Positions 28,706-37,375 of a stretch of DNA of 64,000 bases are shown piece after piece (within the stretch, counting starts at the first letter, position 1; every line of letters begins with the position of its first letter). Location: NCBI GenBank assembly GCA_900545715.1, contig URAJ01000008.1:1-64000 (forward strand), given 5' to 3'. Made by a program: the position numbers and the translations under genes. The notes under the pieces were generated by a model. The model made no database searches. It was not told the origin of the DNA and worked only from the letters and a program-made list of their open reading frames with translations. Origin of the DNA: an uncultured Opitutales bacterium. GTDB lineage: Bacteria; Verrucomicrobiota; Verrucomicrobiia; Opitutales; Intestinicryptomonadaceae.

Positions 28706-30074
28706 TTTTCTTAAACCATTTTCTAAATTCTCCGCCCCTAAATTTTGGGAGCGTTCGCGTTTTCAGCCACCTGCCGAGCGGCCCGACCTTCACAAGCCCC
28801 AGCGGAAGCAGATTAGCAAGCTTGTTTAGCGGCATTGCAAACCTCCAAATTTTTGGGGAAGTAGCGACGACTTTCCAAGGCTTAAAGTTGATGTCGTTAG
28901 CGACCTTGAACGATTTCTTTTTCATGAGGTCGCGCATTTTTAGAATGAGGTCGGGCAGGGGGATTTTAGATGGGCACTCCTCGGCGCATCCCCCGCACAG
29001 CGAGCATGCTTTGGGGAGGTCGGCGTACTCTCCGATTTTGTCTCCCGCAAGCAGCGGCGAAAGCACTATCCCAAGCGGCCCCGGATAGACTGCGCGGTAT
29101 CCGTGCCCGCCGACTATCCTGAAAACGGGGCAGCGGTTCATGCACGCGCCGCACCTTATGCACTTTAATATGTCGGAAAATTCGCTTCCGAGAATTTTAC
29201 TTCTGCCGTTGTCGAGAAATATTACGTACATTTCCTCTGGGCTGTTCTTAGCCTTGCCGGGCCCTGCGACAAAATCGGTGTAAACCGTGCTGTTTTGGGC
29301 GGTTGCGCTGCGCCCGAGAAGGTTCAAAAACACCGACAATTCCCGCGCCGACGGAATCACCTTTTCAAAGCCCGCTATTGCAATGTGCGTCTTTGCCCCC
29401 GCCATGGAAAAGCGGGCGTTGCCCTCATTTGTGGCGAGAACTATCGCGCCTTCTTTCGCGAGGACGTAGTTTGCGCCGGAAACGACGGCGTCGGCCGAAA
29501 AATATTTTTTTCGCAGGTATTTTCTGGCGGCGAGCGTTATATGCTGCGGATTGTCATCGTAGGGCGCGATTCCGTGCGTCTGGAAGGAGCGCGCAATATC
29601 CTCACGCGTGCGGTGTATTGCCGGCTTTACTATATGCGAGGGCTTTTCGTGCTCGAGCTGTATTATGAGTTCCCCCAAGTCGGTCTCGACGGCGTCTATG
29701 CCGTTTTTTGCGAGGAAGTCGTTAAGCTCGATTTCCTCGCTCGTCATGCTTTTTACTTTGAGGATATTTTTTGCGTTTTTAGAGCGGAGTATGGAGAGTA
29801 TCATTTTTCTCGCTTCGTCCGCGTCGCTTGCGAAAAACACTTTTATCCCGCGTCTTTCAAGCGAGTCCGCCGCCTGCTCGACGAGCTTTGACGGCGGCAG
29901 CGACTTTATCGCGTTTGCGAGTTCCCTAAGCCGCGTGACGCGCCCCTCCTCGGGGTACGCCGCCGCCAGGCACTTTTTGCGCCCGAGCGTGCTTCCGACG
30001 CTCGCGTCGTTGAGCGCCTTTTTTACCGACGGCGATAGGTGTTTTGCAAATTCGTCTATAGTTTGAATGGCCAT
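28698..30074 (-). CDS. lutB: Iron-sulfur LUD protein of lactate oxidation
   Basis: 458 residues, LutB/YkgF family. An N-terminal LUD domain is followed by two ferredoxin-like 4Fe-4S motifs, CIRCGACMNRCP and CSLCGGCAEECP. The start ATG at 30074 overlaps the lutA stop in TAATG and has GGAGGA at correct spacing; an upstream in-frame extension to 30200 would lie within lutA. Acts between LutA and the electron acceptor in NAD-independent lactate oxidation. Confidence 0.96.
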   Translation of the reverse strand: MAIQTIDEFAKHLSPSVKKALNDASVGSTLGRKKCLAAAYPEEGRVTRLRELANAIKSLPPSKLVEQAADSLERRGIKVFFASDADEARKMILSILRSKNAKNILKVKSMTSEEIELNDFLAKNGIDAVETDLGELIIQLEHEKPSHIVKPAIHRTREDIARSFQTHGIAPYDDNPQHITLAARKYLRKKYFSADAVVSGANYVLAKEGAIVLATNEGNARFSMAGAKTHIAIAGFEKVIPSARELSVFLNLLGRSATAQNSTVYTDFVAGPGKAKNSPEEMYVIFLDNGRSKILGSEFSDILKCIRCGACMNRCPVFRIVGGHGYRAVYPGPLGIVLSPLLAGDKIGEYADLPKACSLCGGCAEECPSKIPLPDLILKMRDLMKKKSFKVANDINFKPWKVVATSPKIWRFAMPLNKLANLLPLGLVKVGPLGRWLKTRTLPKFRGGEFRKWFKKNG

Positions 30075-30850
30075 TAGAAAATTCCTCCGTTTTTCATGGC
30101 GGCGTAAAATAGTTCCGCTGCGTGCATCGGGCGGTATTTTACGCCGAGCTTGTCGGCTATTCCCTTTTGGTGCATTAGGCACGAAGTATCCGCAGCGCAC
30201 ACGATGTCGGGGTCTGCCGCCGCAATCGAGCGCACTTTTTTCTCGCCCATTTCAGATGAGAGCTGGGGAAATACGACAGAGAAAGTGCCGCCAAACCCGC
30301 AACAGTTTTCCGAACCGTCAAAATCCAGCGTCTTCAAGCCGTCTATGGATTCCGCGAGCTTTTTTAGTGCGGCGGGAGTGCCGCTGCCCTTGCCGTGGCA
30401 GGAGTTGTGCAGGGCGACTTTCGCCTCGTACTTTCCCGGAATTTTTTCAACTCCCAAAACATTTACGAGAAAGTCGCAAAATTCCCAAACCCTGCGCGCG
30501 AATGCATCGACTTCTTTGCGCACGTCGGGAGTGGATTCGCGGAAGGCTATTTTTGAGGAGTGGTAGAGCATGGCGGCGCACGAAGCGCTTGGAACAACTA
30601 TCGGGTCGCTGTTCCCGCCGAAGGCGCGCATTGTGCTGAGCAGAACTTTTCTCGCCGACGCAAAATCGCCGCTGTTGAAGGCGGGTTGCCCGCAGCAGGT
30701 TTGGTCGTGCGGCAGCGACACTTCCGCGCCGAAGTGTTTTAGAATTTGCACCGCATTTTTTGCGGCGTCGGAGAATATCGAATCGCACAGGCAGGTTGCC
30801 ATGAAATTCACTTTCCTACCTGCGATTCTGTCGTTTGGAGGGTTGAACAT
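30074..30850 (-). CDS. lutA: Cysteine-rich lactate utilization protein
   Basis: 258 residues, LutA/YkgE family with two CCG-type domains: TCCGQPAFNSGD near residue 51 and NCCGFGGTFSV near 185. These bind Fe-S or heterodisulfide-like cofactors. Start at 30850 is kept because the family N-terminus (KVxFxATCLxD) lies at residues 13-22. First gene of lutABC, divergent from the HAD gene with 130 bp between. No lactate permease or FadR/GntR regulator is nearby. Confidence 0.95.
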   Translation of the reverse strand: MFNPPNDRIAGRKVNFMATCLCDSIFSDAAKNAVQILKHFGAEVSLPHDQTCCGQPAFNSGDFASARKVLLSTMRAFGGNSDPIVVPSASCAAMLYHSSKIAFRESTPDVRKEVDAFARRVWEFCDFLVNVLGVEKIPGKYEAKVALHNSCHGKGSGTPAALKKLAESIDGLKTLDFDGSENCCGFGGTFSVVFPQLSSEMGEKKVRSIAAADPDIVCAADTSCLMHQKGIADKLGVKYRPMHAAELFYAAMKNGGIF

Positions 30851-30980
30851 TGTGTGATACTTTTTTCCTTAATGAAATATATTGTGAAAATTTTAAACAC
30901 CGGCGGCTGAATCTGTAAAGCAATACTTTTATCAAAATGCTTGCAACTCGGCGGGAGCGGGGCAAGATTTTCCGGAATTT

Positions 30981-31622
30981 ATGAAAAAAATAGACACGCT
31001 TCTTTTCGATTTTGACGGAGTCGTTGCCGACACCGAAAGGCAATATACCGATTTTTGGAGCGGCGCCGCAAAAAAATACGGGGCGCAGGGCGGGGCGGAT
31101 TTCTCGCTAAAAATAAAGGGAACGCCGCTAGAAAAGATACTCGACATCTATTTTCCGCGCCTGGACAGCAAAGGCAGGGCGGAGGTTCGCGAGAGCCTTT
31201 CGGAATTTGAAAAGAAGCTCGTCTTTAGACCGGTAAAAGGAGCTGTCGAGTTTTTGGAGTCCGCCCGCAATCTCAGATATAAAACGGGACTTGTGACGAG
31301 CTCTGGCGCGGCAAAAATGCGAAGGGTTTTTGCTGAAAGCGACTACGGGCGGTTGTTCGACGTTTTGGTGACAGCCGAAGACATTTTGCGCGGAAAACCC
31401 GACCCAATGTGTTATCTCGCCGCCGCCTCCAAGCTCGGCTCCGACCCGTCGCATTGCGCCGTATTCGAGGATTCAATAACCGGCTTAAAGGCCGCCAAAG
31501 CGGCAAATATGTTTACAGTCGGGCTGCTTACGACATTCCCAAGGGCGGATGTGGAGCGGCTTAGCGACGCAGTTATTGACGATTTTTCAAATGCCTCCGA
31601 AGTATTCTCACTCTTAAAATAG
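30981..31622 (+). CDS. HAD superfamily hydrolase (beta-phosphoglucomutase-like)
   Basis: 213 residues with HAD motif I DFDGVVADT (nucleophile Asp, residues about 10-18), motif II VTSS, motif III Lys in RGKPDP and motif IV FEDSITGLKAAKAA. The helical cap between motifs I and II makes it a subclass I enzyme, like phosphoglycolate phosphatase or beta-phosphoglucomutase. The second Asp of DxD is present, so it acts as a phosphatase or mutase; the substrate is not predictable. Stands alone. Confidence 0.92.
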   Translation: MKKIDTLLFDFDGVVADTERQYTDFWSGAAKKYGAQGGADFSLKIKGTPLEKILDIYFPRLDSKGRAEVRESLSEFEKKLVFRPVKGAVEFLESARNLRYKTGLVTSSGAAKMRRVFAESDYGRLFDVLVTAEDILRGKPDPMCYLAAASKLGSDPSHCAVFEDSITGLKAAKAANMFTVGLLTTFPRADVERLSDAVIDDFSNASEVFSLLK

Positions 31623-32272
31623 TTGAATCTGGCTTCTATGCCTAATTCTCTTGCCGTTTATTTTACGGAAAGTTGTTTTGCGTAGGCGGTTTGGGAATAT
31701 TCTATCTAACCAGCCAAAATCGAGTGCGGAATTTTTTATGTGCGGAGTTATTGAGAGGGTATTATCCTTCCTTAAGCAGCCAAAATTAAGTGCGGAATTT
31801 TTATAAAAAATAAAACTCTCTGTAATATAGAGTGATAAAAAATTAGGGTCGATATCGGAATTTTTTATTGAAACGGGATACCTTTTAGGCATTCCTACGC
31901 TTCACATTCGCGGCATTTTTAGCATCTGCGCAAAAAAAATACATTCTTCAAAACTTGGAATATCCCTTCCCGCAATAAATTCGAAATAATTCCACTGAAA
32001 AAATTCTCGAAACCTTATTTCTTAAAAAAATCCGCAATAATGATGCTATTGGGAAAGTTTGCGGGAGAGGCTTTCGCAATAAACCTGTATAAGCCTATTG
32101 CAAAAATGCGGTAAATGCTTTTCGCAACAAATCCGCAACAAAGTTTTCCTGCAAAAAAAATCATTAAAAATCTTTCACACAAAAACTTGAAACCTTGTCC
32201 ATTAAGCGCCGCCAATAATTATGGCAAATTTCCGAGAAAGAAGGCGCGCACCCCCCGCAAAAGTTCAAAGCC
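31623..32272. other. Spacer downstream of dnaA with a 66-bp direct repeat
   Basis: 650 bp, AT-rich. CAGCCAAAAT - (2 nt) - AGTGCGGAATTTTT occurs twice, at 31711 and 31777, exactly 66 bp apart. Read on the minus strand the two copies are in one frame and encode KNSALxFGxL. From 31960 to 32150 short motifs such as GCAATAA and CCGCAA recur irregularly. No credible gene or terminator for dnaA is seen. Confidence 0.65.
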
Positions 32273-33661
32273 TTAGACGCTAAGAGTTTTTAAGAGGTAA
32301 TCGACTTTTCTCTTTATATTTTCGTCGTTTTCCATCGCGTTGCCGATTACCTTGATTGCGTGCATGACTGTCCCGTGGTCTCTTCCGCCAAATTGCCTGC
32401 CTATTTCTTGGAGCGAGTGGGTCGTCAATTTCCGCGACAGGTACATCGCAATTTGACGCGCCATTGCAATGTTTGCGGGGCGGCGCTTGCCCACAATTTC
32501 CGACGGGTCTATATTGAAAGATTCGGCGGTCTTTTTCTGTATTTTATCGATGTCAACCGCGGCGTTTTCGTTTTCTTCGCAGAATGCGTCGGCGAGCAGC
32601 TCGTTGGCTTTTTCGAGCGTCACCGCATTCCCCGAGTTTATGAGCGACGCATATCCGATGAGGTTCGTAAGCGCGCCCTCCATTCTGCGAATGCTCTTTG
32701 TAAACTTGCGCGCAAGCAGCTCCAAAACGGCGGGCTCTATCGCCGTATCGCGCCCGAGCAGCGCCGCCTTTTTTTGGAGAATGGCAAGGCGCGTTTCATA
32801 GTCCGGCGCCTGAATATCGACCGACACTCCCCAGCCGAAGCGCGATACGAGCCTTTGCTCGATGTCGGATACTTCGTTTATTGGCTTGTCGCAGGAAAGC
32901 ACTATCTGCCTGCCGGAATTAAAGAGTTCGTTGAATGTGTGGAAGAACTCCTCTTGGCATCTTTCCTTGCCGGCAAAGAACTGCACGTCGTCTATTAAGA
33001 GGACGTCCGTATTGCGGTATCTCTTGCGGAAATTCGCGATATTGCCGTCGCGCAATGCGGCGACGTACTCGTTTACAAAATTTTCCGAAGAAACGTACGC
33101 TATCGCGGCAGACGGGTTGTTTTTCAGCACGAAGTGAGCGATGGCATGCATCAAGTGGGTTTTACCGAGCCCCGTCGCGCCGTATATGAAGAGCGGATTG
33201 AACGCTACGCCGATGTTTTGGGCGACGGCGAGCGCGGCTGCGTGGGCGAATCTGTTGCTTTCGCCAACTACGAAACTTTCAAAAGTGTTTCTCGGATTTA
33301 TAGACGGGGGAATCGGGGAAACGGACGGTTTGGGGGCGGATATGCGGCGCGGGGCGGTGCGGGGCGCCTCTATTCTATCTTCGGATTGGGGCGATTCCTC
33401 ACGCGCGACTATCTCAACCTTCATATTGTGGCTTGCCGCGAGGGATATTTGATTGGATAGGACATCCATATAATTGTCCCTAATCCATATGGCGGTAAAT
33501 TCTCCGTCTGCCGAAAGTCGCATGGTTTCATCGTCCGAGCCGGCTGGTTCGAGGTTTGAAAACCAGCTTTCATATACCTTGTCGCCTACTACGGAAAATA
33601 AGCCTTCTTTGGCTCTTTCCCATATCGCTGCTGCGGCGGCTGTTGTTAAATCTGTTTCCAT
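32273..33661 (-). CDS. dnaA: Chromosomal replication initiator DnaA
   Basis: 462-residue AAA+ initiator that binds DnaA boxes at oriC. N-terminal domain I (1-85), Pro/Ser-rich linker (90-125), domain III with Walker [10 protein letters not shown] (161-169) and LLIDDVQFF, and C-terminal domain IV with the DnaA signature [11 protein letters not shown]. All elements are intact. Two perfect DnaA boxes lie in the upstream spacer. dnaN and recF are not adjacent, unlike the classical arrangement. Confidence 0.98.
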   Translation of the reverse strand: METDLTTAAAAAIWERAKEGLFSVVGDKVYESWFSNLEPAGSDDETMRLSADGEFTAIWIRDNYMDVLSNQISLAASHNMKVEIVAREESPQSEDRIEAPRTAPRRISAPKPSVSPIPPSINPRNTFESFVVGESNRFAHAAALAVAQNIGVAFNPLFIYGATGLGKTHLMHAIAHFVLKNNPSAAIAYVSSENFVNEYVAALRDGNIANFRKRYRNTDVLLIDDVQFFAGKERCQEEFFHTFNELFNSGRQIVLSCDKPINEVSDIEQRLVSRFGWGVSVDIQAPDYETRLAILQKKAALLGRDTAIEPAVLELLARKFTKSIRRMEGALTNLIGYASLINSGNAVTLEKANELLADAFCEENENAAVDIDKIQKKTAESFNIDPSEIVGKRRPANIAMARQIAMYLSRKLTTHSLQEIGRQFGGRDHGTVMHAIKVIGNAMENDENIKRKVDYLLKTLSV

Positions 33662-34228
33662 GATAAAGTGTGTAATTATTCACAAAAGGCGCTGTTAGGC
33701 GATTGTTATGATTGTGTTAGGGAATTTCCCCGGGCCGAATTTTGGAAATAGCCGTTCTTCATATTGTTTTGCCTTTTGAGAATATTTTGTTTTGTGGTTT
33801 TATTTATTGTAAATTTTTGAAATCCCGTTAGTTGCGTTAGTAAACGCTTCGCGCCCACAAGATTTGCCCAATACGGTTAGATACGCCTGCGGAATATTTT
33901 TGCCGTTTGTTGTTTCCCATAATTGACTCTTTGGCGCAAGTTGCAAGAAGAAGTTTTTGACAAGTTATTCACAATTTTGGTGTGAAAAAATTTTTAAAAA
34001 AAGTTCTTGCCATTGCGGCATAATTTTCAATCGACATCAGCTTGGGATAATTAGCGGGGTTTGGCAAATCCAAGCGGCGCGAATGGGCTTGGTTGAGGGA
34101 TTTGGGCTCTTTTATGTGCTTTAATATATTTGCCTATAATAACTTGCGTATAGAAATTGAGAAATTTCTGCCCAAAAACTCCATTCACCTCCCCCTAAAA
34201 AATTTTTCCTCCCTCCAAAGAAAATTTT
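33662..34228. promoter_or_regulatory. dnaA upstream region with DnaA boxes; candidate oriC
   Basis: 567 bp without a gene. Perfect DnaA boxes TTATTCACA occur at 33676-33684 and 33965-33973, both in the + orientation. A one-mismatch box (TTTTTCACA on the minus strand) lies about 10 bp after the second, followed by the AT-rich run AAAAAATTTTTAAAAAAA. The first box is 15 bp upstream of the dnaA start and may serve autoregulation; the cluster near 33965 plus the AT-rich tract resembles an origin. Box number is low for a full oriC. Confidence 0.55.
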
Positions 34229-34930
34229 TTATAGAAAAATAATTCGCCCGCACTGTTCGCAAAAGACCGGGCCTTTTGCGCTTTTAAGTGCGTCAAGCTG
34301 CTCGCCCGACACTTTCAAAAAGCACCCCGTGCAAAGAGAGTTTTCGACTTTTGCTACTATCGGAAACGGAGTTTTTGACGCTTTCAGCTTGTCGTATGCG
34401 GCCAAAAATGCCGCTCCAACCTGTTCGCGCGCCTGCAAGACGCAATCGCGCGCCGCGTTGAAATCGCGCTCTATGCCGGCTTTTGCAGCCTCTATGAGCG
34501 ATATTTCTTCCTCAATAGCGGTGATACGCCCCTTCGCCTGCTTTTCAAGCTCGGCAATTCCGTCGCGCATAGAGTCTATTTCAAACATGACTATCAGCTC
34601 CTCTTCCTCCATTTCCGACGCCTTTGCGGAGAGCCTTTCAATTTCCGCGTTTATTGCGGTGTAGTCGTCGTTTTTTTTGACCTCGAGGAGCTGGTTTTTG
34701 TACTTGAATATTTTTTCTTCAAGCGCCCTGCGCTGCGAGCGCATTTCGTCGCGGCGGGCCTGGGTGGCGCGGAGCTTTTCGCGGGCGGCATCGCAATTCT
34801 TTTCGACGGCGCGGATTTCGGCCCGTTTCGACTCGATTTCCTGCGGGACTGCGTCGAGCCTTCCCTTTATAGCGGAAAGCGCGGCGTCTTTTGTCTGCAA
34901 GTTTAGAAGTTTCTCAATATCGCTGTTCAC
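34229..34930 (-). CDS. Coiled-coil C4 zinc-ribbon protein (COG1579 type)
   Basis: 233 residues. A long heptad-rich coiled coil (about 5-185, rich in E, K, A, R) is followed by a C-terminal C4 zinc ribbon, CTGC ... CEQC. The same layout occurs in CT398-like proteins of Chlamydia and in other bacteria; proposed roles (nucleic-acid or secretion-associated scaffolds) are not settled. The start is taken as GTG 34930, where conserved sequence (NSDIEKLLNLQ) begins; an in-frame extension to 35062 would overlap the divergent ruvX start. Confidence 0.85.
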   Translation of the reverse strand: MNSDIEKLLNLQTKDAALSAIKGRLDAVPQEIESKRAEIRAVEKNCDAAREKLRATQARRDEMRSQRRALEEKIFKYKNQLLEVKKNDDYTAINAEIERLSAKASEMEEEELIVMFEIDSMRDGIAELEKQAKGRITAIEEEISLIEAAKAGIERDFNAARDCVLQAREQVGAAFLAAYDKLKASKTPFPIVAKVENSLCTGCFLKVSGEQLDALKSAKGPVFCEQCGRIIFL

Positions 34931-35045
34931 GCGAACTACTCTAATGCGCGGCAAAAACTTGGCAACGCATTTTTTTTCAATTTTACTTTGATTCCGCCGC
35001 CCAAAATCAAATAATGCCACAATAGCCGCGTAGGCGAAATTTATA

Positions 35046-35543
35046 ATGAATATTCTCGGCATAGATTACGGACACAAGAGAGTGGGATTGGCTTATGCGG
35101 ATTCCGATTTAAAAGTTTCCGTCCCCATACCTGCCGCCGTCGAAAGCAGCCCTTCTGAGCGATTGGAGCACATTGCGCGCGAAATAAGAGATAGACGAAT
35201 AGATAAAATAGTAATCGGCTATCCGTACAATATGGACGGAACGGTCGGCGACAAGGCGCGCGAGGTGGACGGATATATAAAAATTTTGGAGGAGAAGTTT
35301 GGGCTGCCCGTCGTGCGCTTTGACGAAAGGCTAAGCTCATTCCAGGCTGAGAGCGACTATTATTCGACACTATCCCGCGGAAAAAAGAGCGTCGCCGCCC
35401 GCAAAAAGCACAGGCGCAGCGGCGACATAGACTCCCGCGCAAGCGCGATAATTCTGCGCGAATACCTCGAAAGCGGCGACGCCTCCGAAAGCGGCGGAAA
35501 CGGCGCTACTCCTTTAAACCCCGATAGCGGAGGGGAGTTTTAA
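35046..35543 (+). CDS. ruvX: RuvX/YqgF pre-16S rRNA nuclease
   Basis: 165 residues with the RNase H-like fold. ILGIDYGHKRVGLAYAD carries the first catalytic Asp, VIGYPYNMDGT the second strand, and RFDERLSS and a late DSRAS the remaining acidic residues. Implicated in 16S rRNA 5' end maturation. Its stop overlaps the truA start by 1 bp (TAATG), so the two form an operon. The C-terminal tail is Gly/Ser-rich. Confidence 0.95.
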   Translation: MNILGIDYGHKRVGLAYADSDLKVSVPIPAAVESSPSERLEHIAREIRDRRIDKIVIGYPYNMDGTVGDKAREVDGYIKILEEKFGLPVVRFDERLSSFQAESDYYSTLSRGKKSVAARKKHRRSGDIDSRASAIILREYLESGDASESGGNGATPLNPDSGGEF

Positions 35544-36355
35544 TGGAGAGTGGAAATTCGCATTCATCAATACTTGCCGAAGTATTTTCTGAGAAACTTC
35601 CGGCCGAGGGCAAGAATAGCCGCTTTCGCTGCGAATGCGCATACGACGGCACGGATTTCTGCGGTTGGCAGTCGCAAAAGAGCGGCGGCAGCGTTCAGGA
35701 CTTTATAGAGGCGCGGCTTGGGCAAATTTTAAAAAAGCCTATCAGGATACACGGGAGCGGCAGGACCGATTCCGGCGTTCACGCAACGGGGCAGATATTC
35801 CATTTTGACGCCGTATGGGATCACCCCGCCTACGCCCTGTTGGCTGCATTGAGATCCACAAACAGGACGGACGTTTTCGTAAAATCTTTGAAGAGGGTGG
35901 GGAATGATTTCCATGCGCGGTACAGCGCAAAGGGAAAGCGCTATGTATATTATATACATACCGGAGTTGCCCTTCCGCACTTGGCCAGATACAGGTGGTC
36001 GCTAAAAGGGTTAAAACCTGATATTGATAAAATGAACGCGGCCGCGGAGGCGCTTGTGGGCGAGCACGACTTTACCGCTTTTAGCGCTTCGCGCGGTGCT
36101 AACGCGAGGGAAAACCCCGTCAAGGTGCTTCGAAAATTATCGGCGAGCCGCCGCGGAGCGGAGATAAAAATTGTGGCCGAAGGGAGCGGATTTATGTATA
36201 AAATGGTGCGAATGCTCGTGGGGGCTCTTGTTGACGCAGGCACGGGGCGGCTCTCAAAATCCGACATCGAAAAGATTCTCGCATCTAAAAAAAGGGGCAA
36301 TTATTTTCAGGCGGCGCCCGCGCGCGGCTTGTTTCTTGAAAAGGTTTTTTATTGA
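35543..36355 (+). CDS. truA: tRNA pseudouridine(38-40) synthase
   Basis: 270 residues. Catalytic Asp in SGRTDSGVHATGQ, preceded by YDGTDFCGWQSQ and followed by FHARYSAKGKRYVYYI, all TruA signatures. Modifies U38-40 in the anticodon stem of many tRNAs. The first 25 residues extend beyond the usual start and are weakly conserved in character. Coupled to ruvX by overlapping stop/start codons. Confidence 0.97.
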   Translation: MESGNSHSSILAEVFSEKLPAEGKNSRFRCECAYDGTDFCGWQSQKSGGSVQDFIEARLGQILKKPIRIHGSGRTDSGVHATGQIFHFDAVWDHPAYALLAALRSTNRTDVFVKSLKRVGNDFHARYSAKGKRYVYYIHTGVALPHLARYRWSLKGLKPDIDKMNAAAEALVGEHDFTAFSASRGANARENPVKVLRKLSASRRGAEIKIVAEGSGFMYKMVRMLVGALVDAGTGRLSKSDIEKILASKKRGNYFQAAPARGLFLEKVFY

Positions 36356-37328
36356 TTGGGGCGTATTGCCTCCCTCTCCATACGCACTGCCGCTCAAAAA
36401 ATATTGCGCGAAATGTGCGAAGCGCGGAATTTTCCGCACGGACTACGCCGACCGCGCACTGACGTTGGGACTGCGCGGATTGCGCGCTACCGCTTGGCTT
36501 GCTCTGCTTGCGCTAACTGTGCCGATTGCGCGCTACCACTTCGACTGCGCTTATTGCGCGCTACCGCTTGGATTGTATTGGATGTGCTGCTTCGCGCTAC
36601 CGCTTGGAGCGCGCTTATTGCGCTGACTGCGCGTGCCGCGTGGATTGCGCTGTTTGCTCTGACTACGCCGACCGCGCACTGACGCTTGGACTGAGCGTGC
36701 CGCGTGGATTGCGCGGCAGCGAAAACCGCGCAATCTGCTCTTTGCGCATATTAAAACGGAGTATGGAAAAAAATCCCATTGGCAGTAGATTCCGTCCACG
36801 CGCGCCTATTTTGCGAATATTGAAAGCGCGATTGCAGGCGGTTCCACCTCTGGGCGCGCCTGTTTTTAGCGGCATAGTTTGCGGATATTAAAAGCACGCC
36901 GACGGGCGAAATTACCCAAAAATTGTCGAGTGCATATAAACGCAATAAAAATACTGTTAGAAAAATTTTTTGCAAATGGGACTTAAAAATCTCGATGTCT
37001 AAAACGCGCTGCACTTTTTTGCAATTTTCCAAGTAAAAATATGCTTGCTCTGTGAATTATCTAAGAGCTTCGGACGTTTTCCGGCGACGACAGAGATATG
37101 CCTTGCGCGGAATCCCGAATTGCTTATTCCACCAAAGATAAAAATTAATACTCTGCGCGCCATTTTCTTAGCGTGATAATACATAACTTTTTTTCGCCAA
37201 ACTTGATTATGCGCATTTGCACCATCTTATATTTGGTAAGGAATATAAATTCCCGCCGCCAAACTTTGCAGTCGTTCTCATACTGCCGCTTCTAAGCCAA
37301 AGGCAAAAGTTCGGCTAAATAAAAAAAA
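36356..37328. repeat. Gene-free region with GC-rich direct-repeat cluster
   Basis: 970 bp. At 36441-36740 there is a dense set of repeats. GACTACGCCGACCGCGCACT followed by GACG and TTGG occurs at 36441 and 36661, 220 bp apart and nearly identical. GCGCTACCGCTTGG or a close variant occurs four times between. GCGTGCCGCGTGGATTGCGC occurs twice. At 36745-36900 TTGCGxATATTxAAAGC occurs three times. Open frames across it keep changing frame, so I do not call a gene. The remainder to 37328 is plain AT-rich DNA. Confidence 0.7.
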
Positions 37329-37347
37329 GCCGCGCAATATGCGCGGC
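37329..37347 (-). terminator. Rho-independent terminator of the phosphofructokinase gene
   Basis: GCCGCGC - AATAT - GCGCGGC, followed on the minus strand by TTTTTTTTATTT. It lies 28 bp past the stop. Confidence 0.92.
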
Positions 37348-37375
37348 CTTATCTTTCTTTATAAAATCCTAAGGA

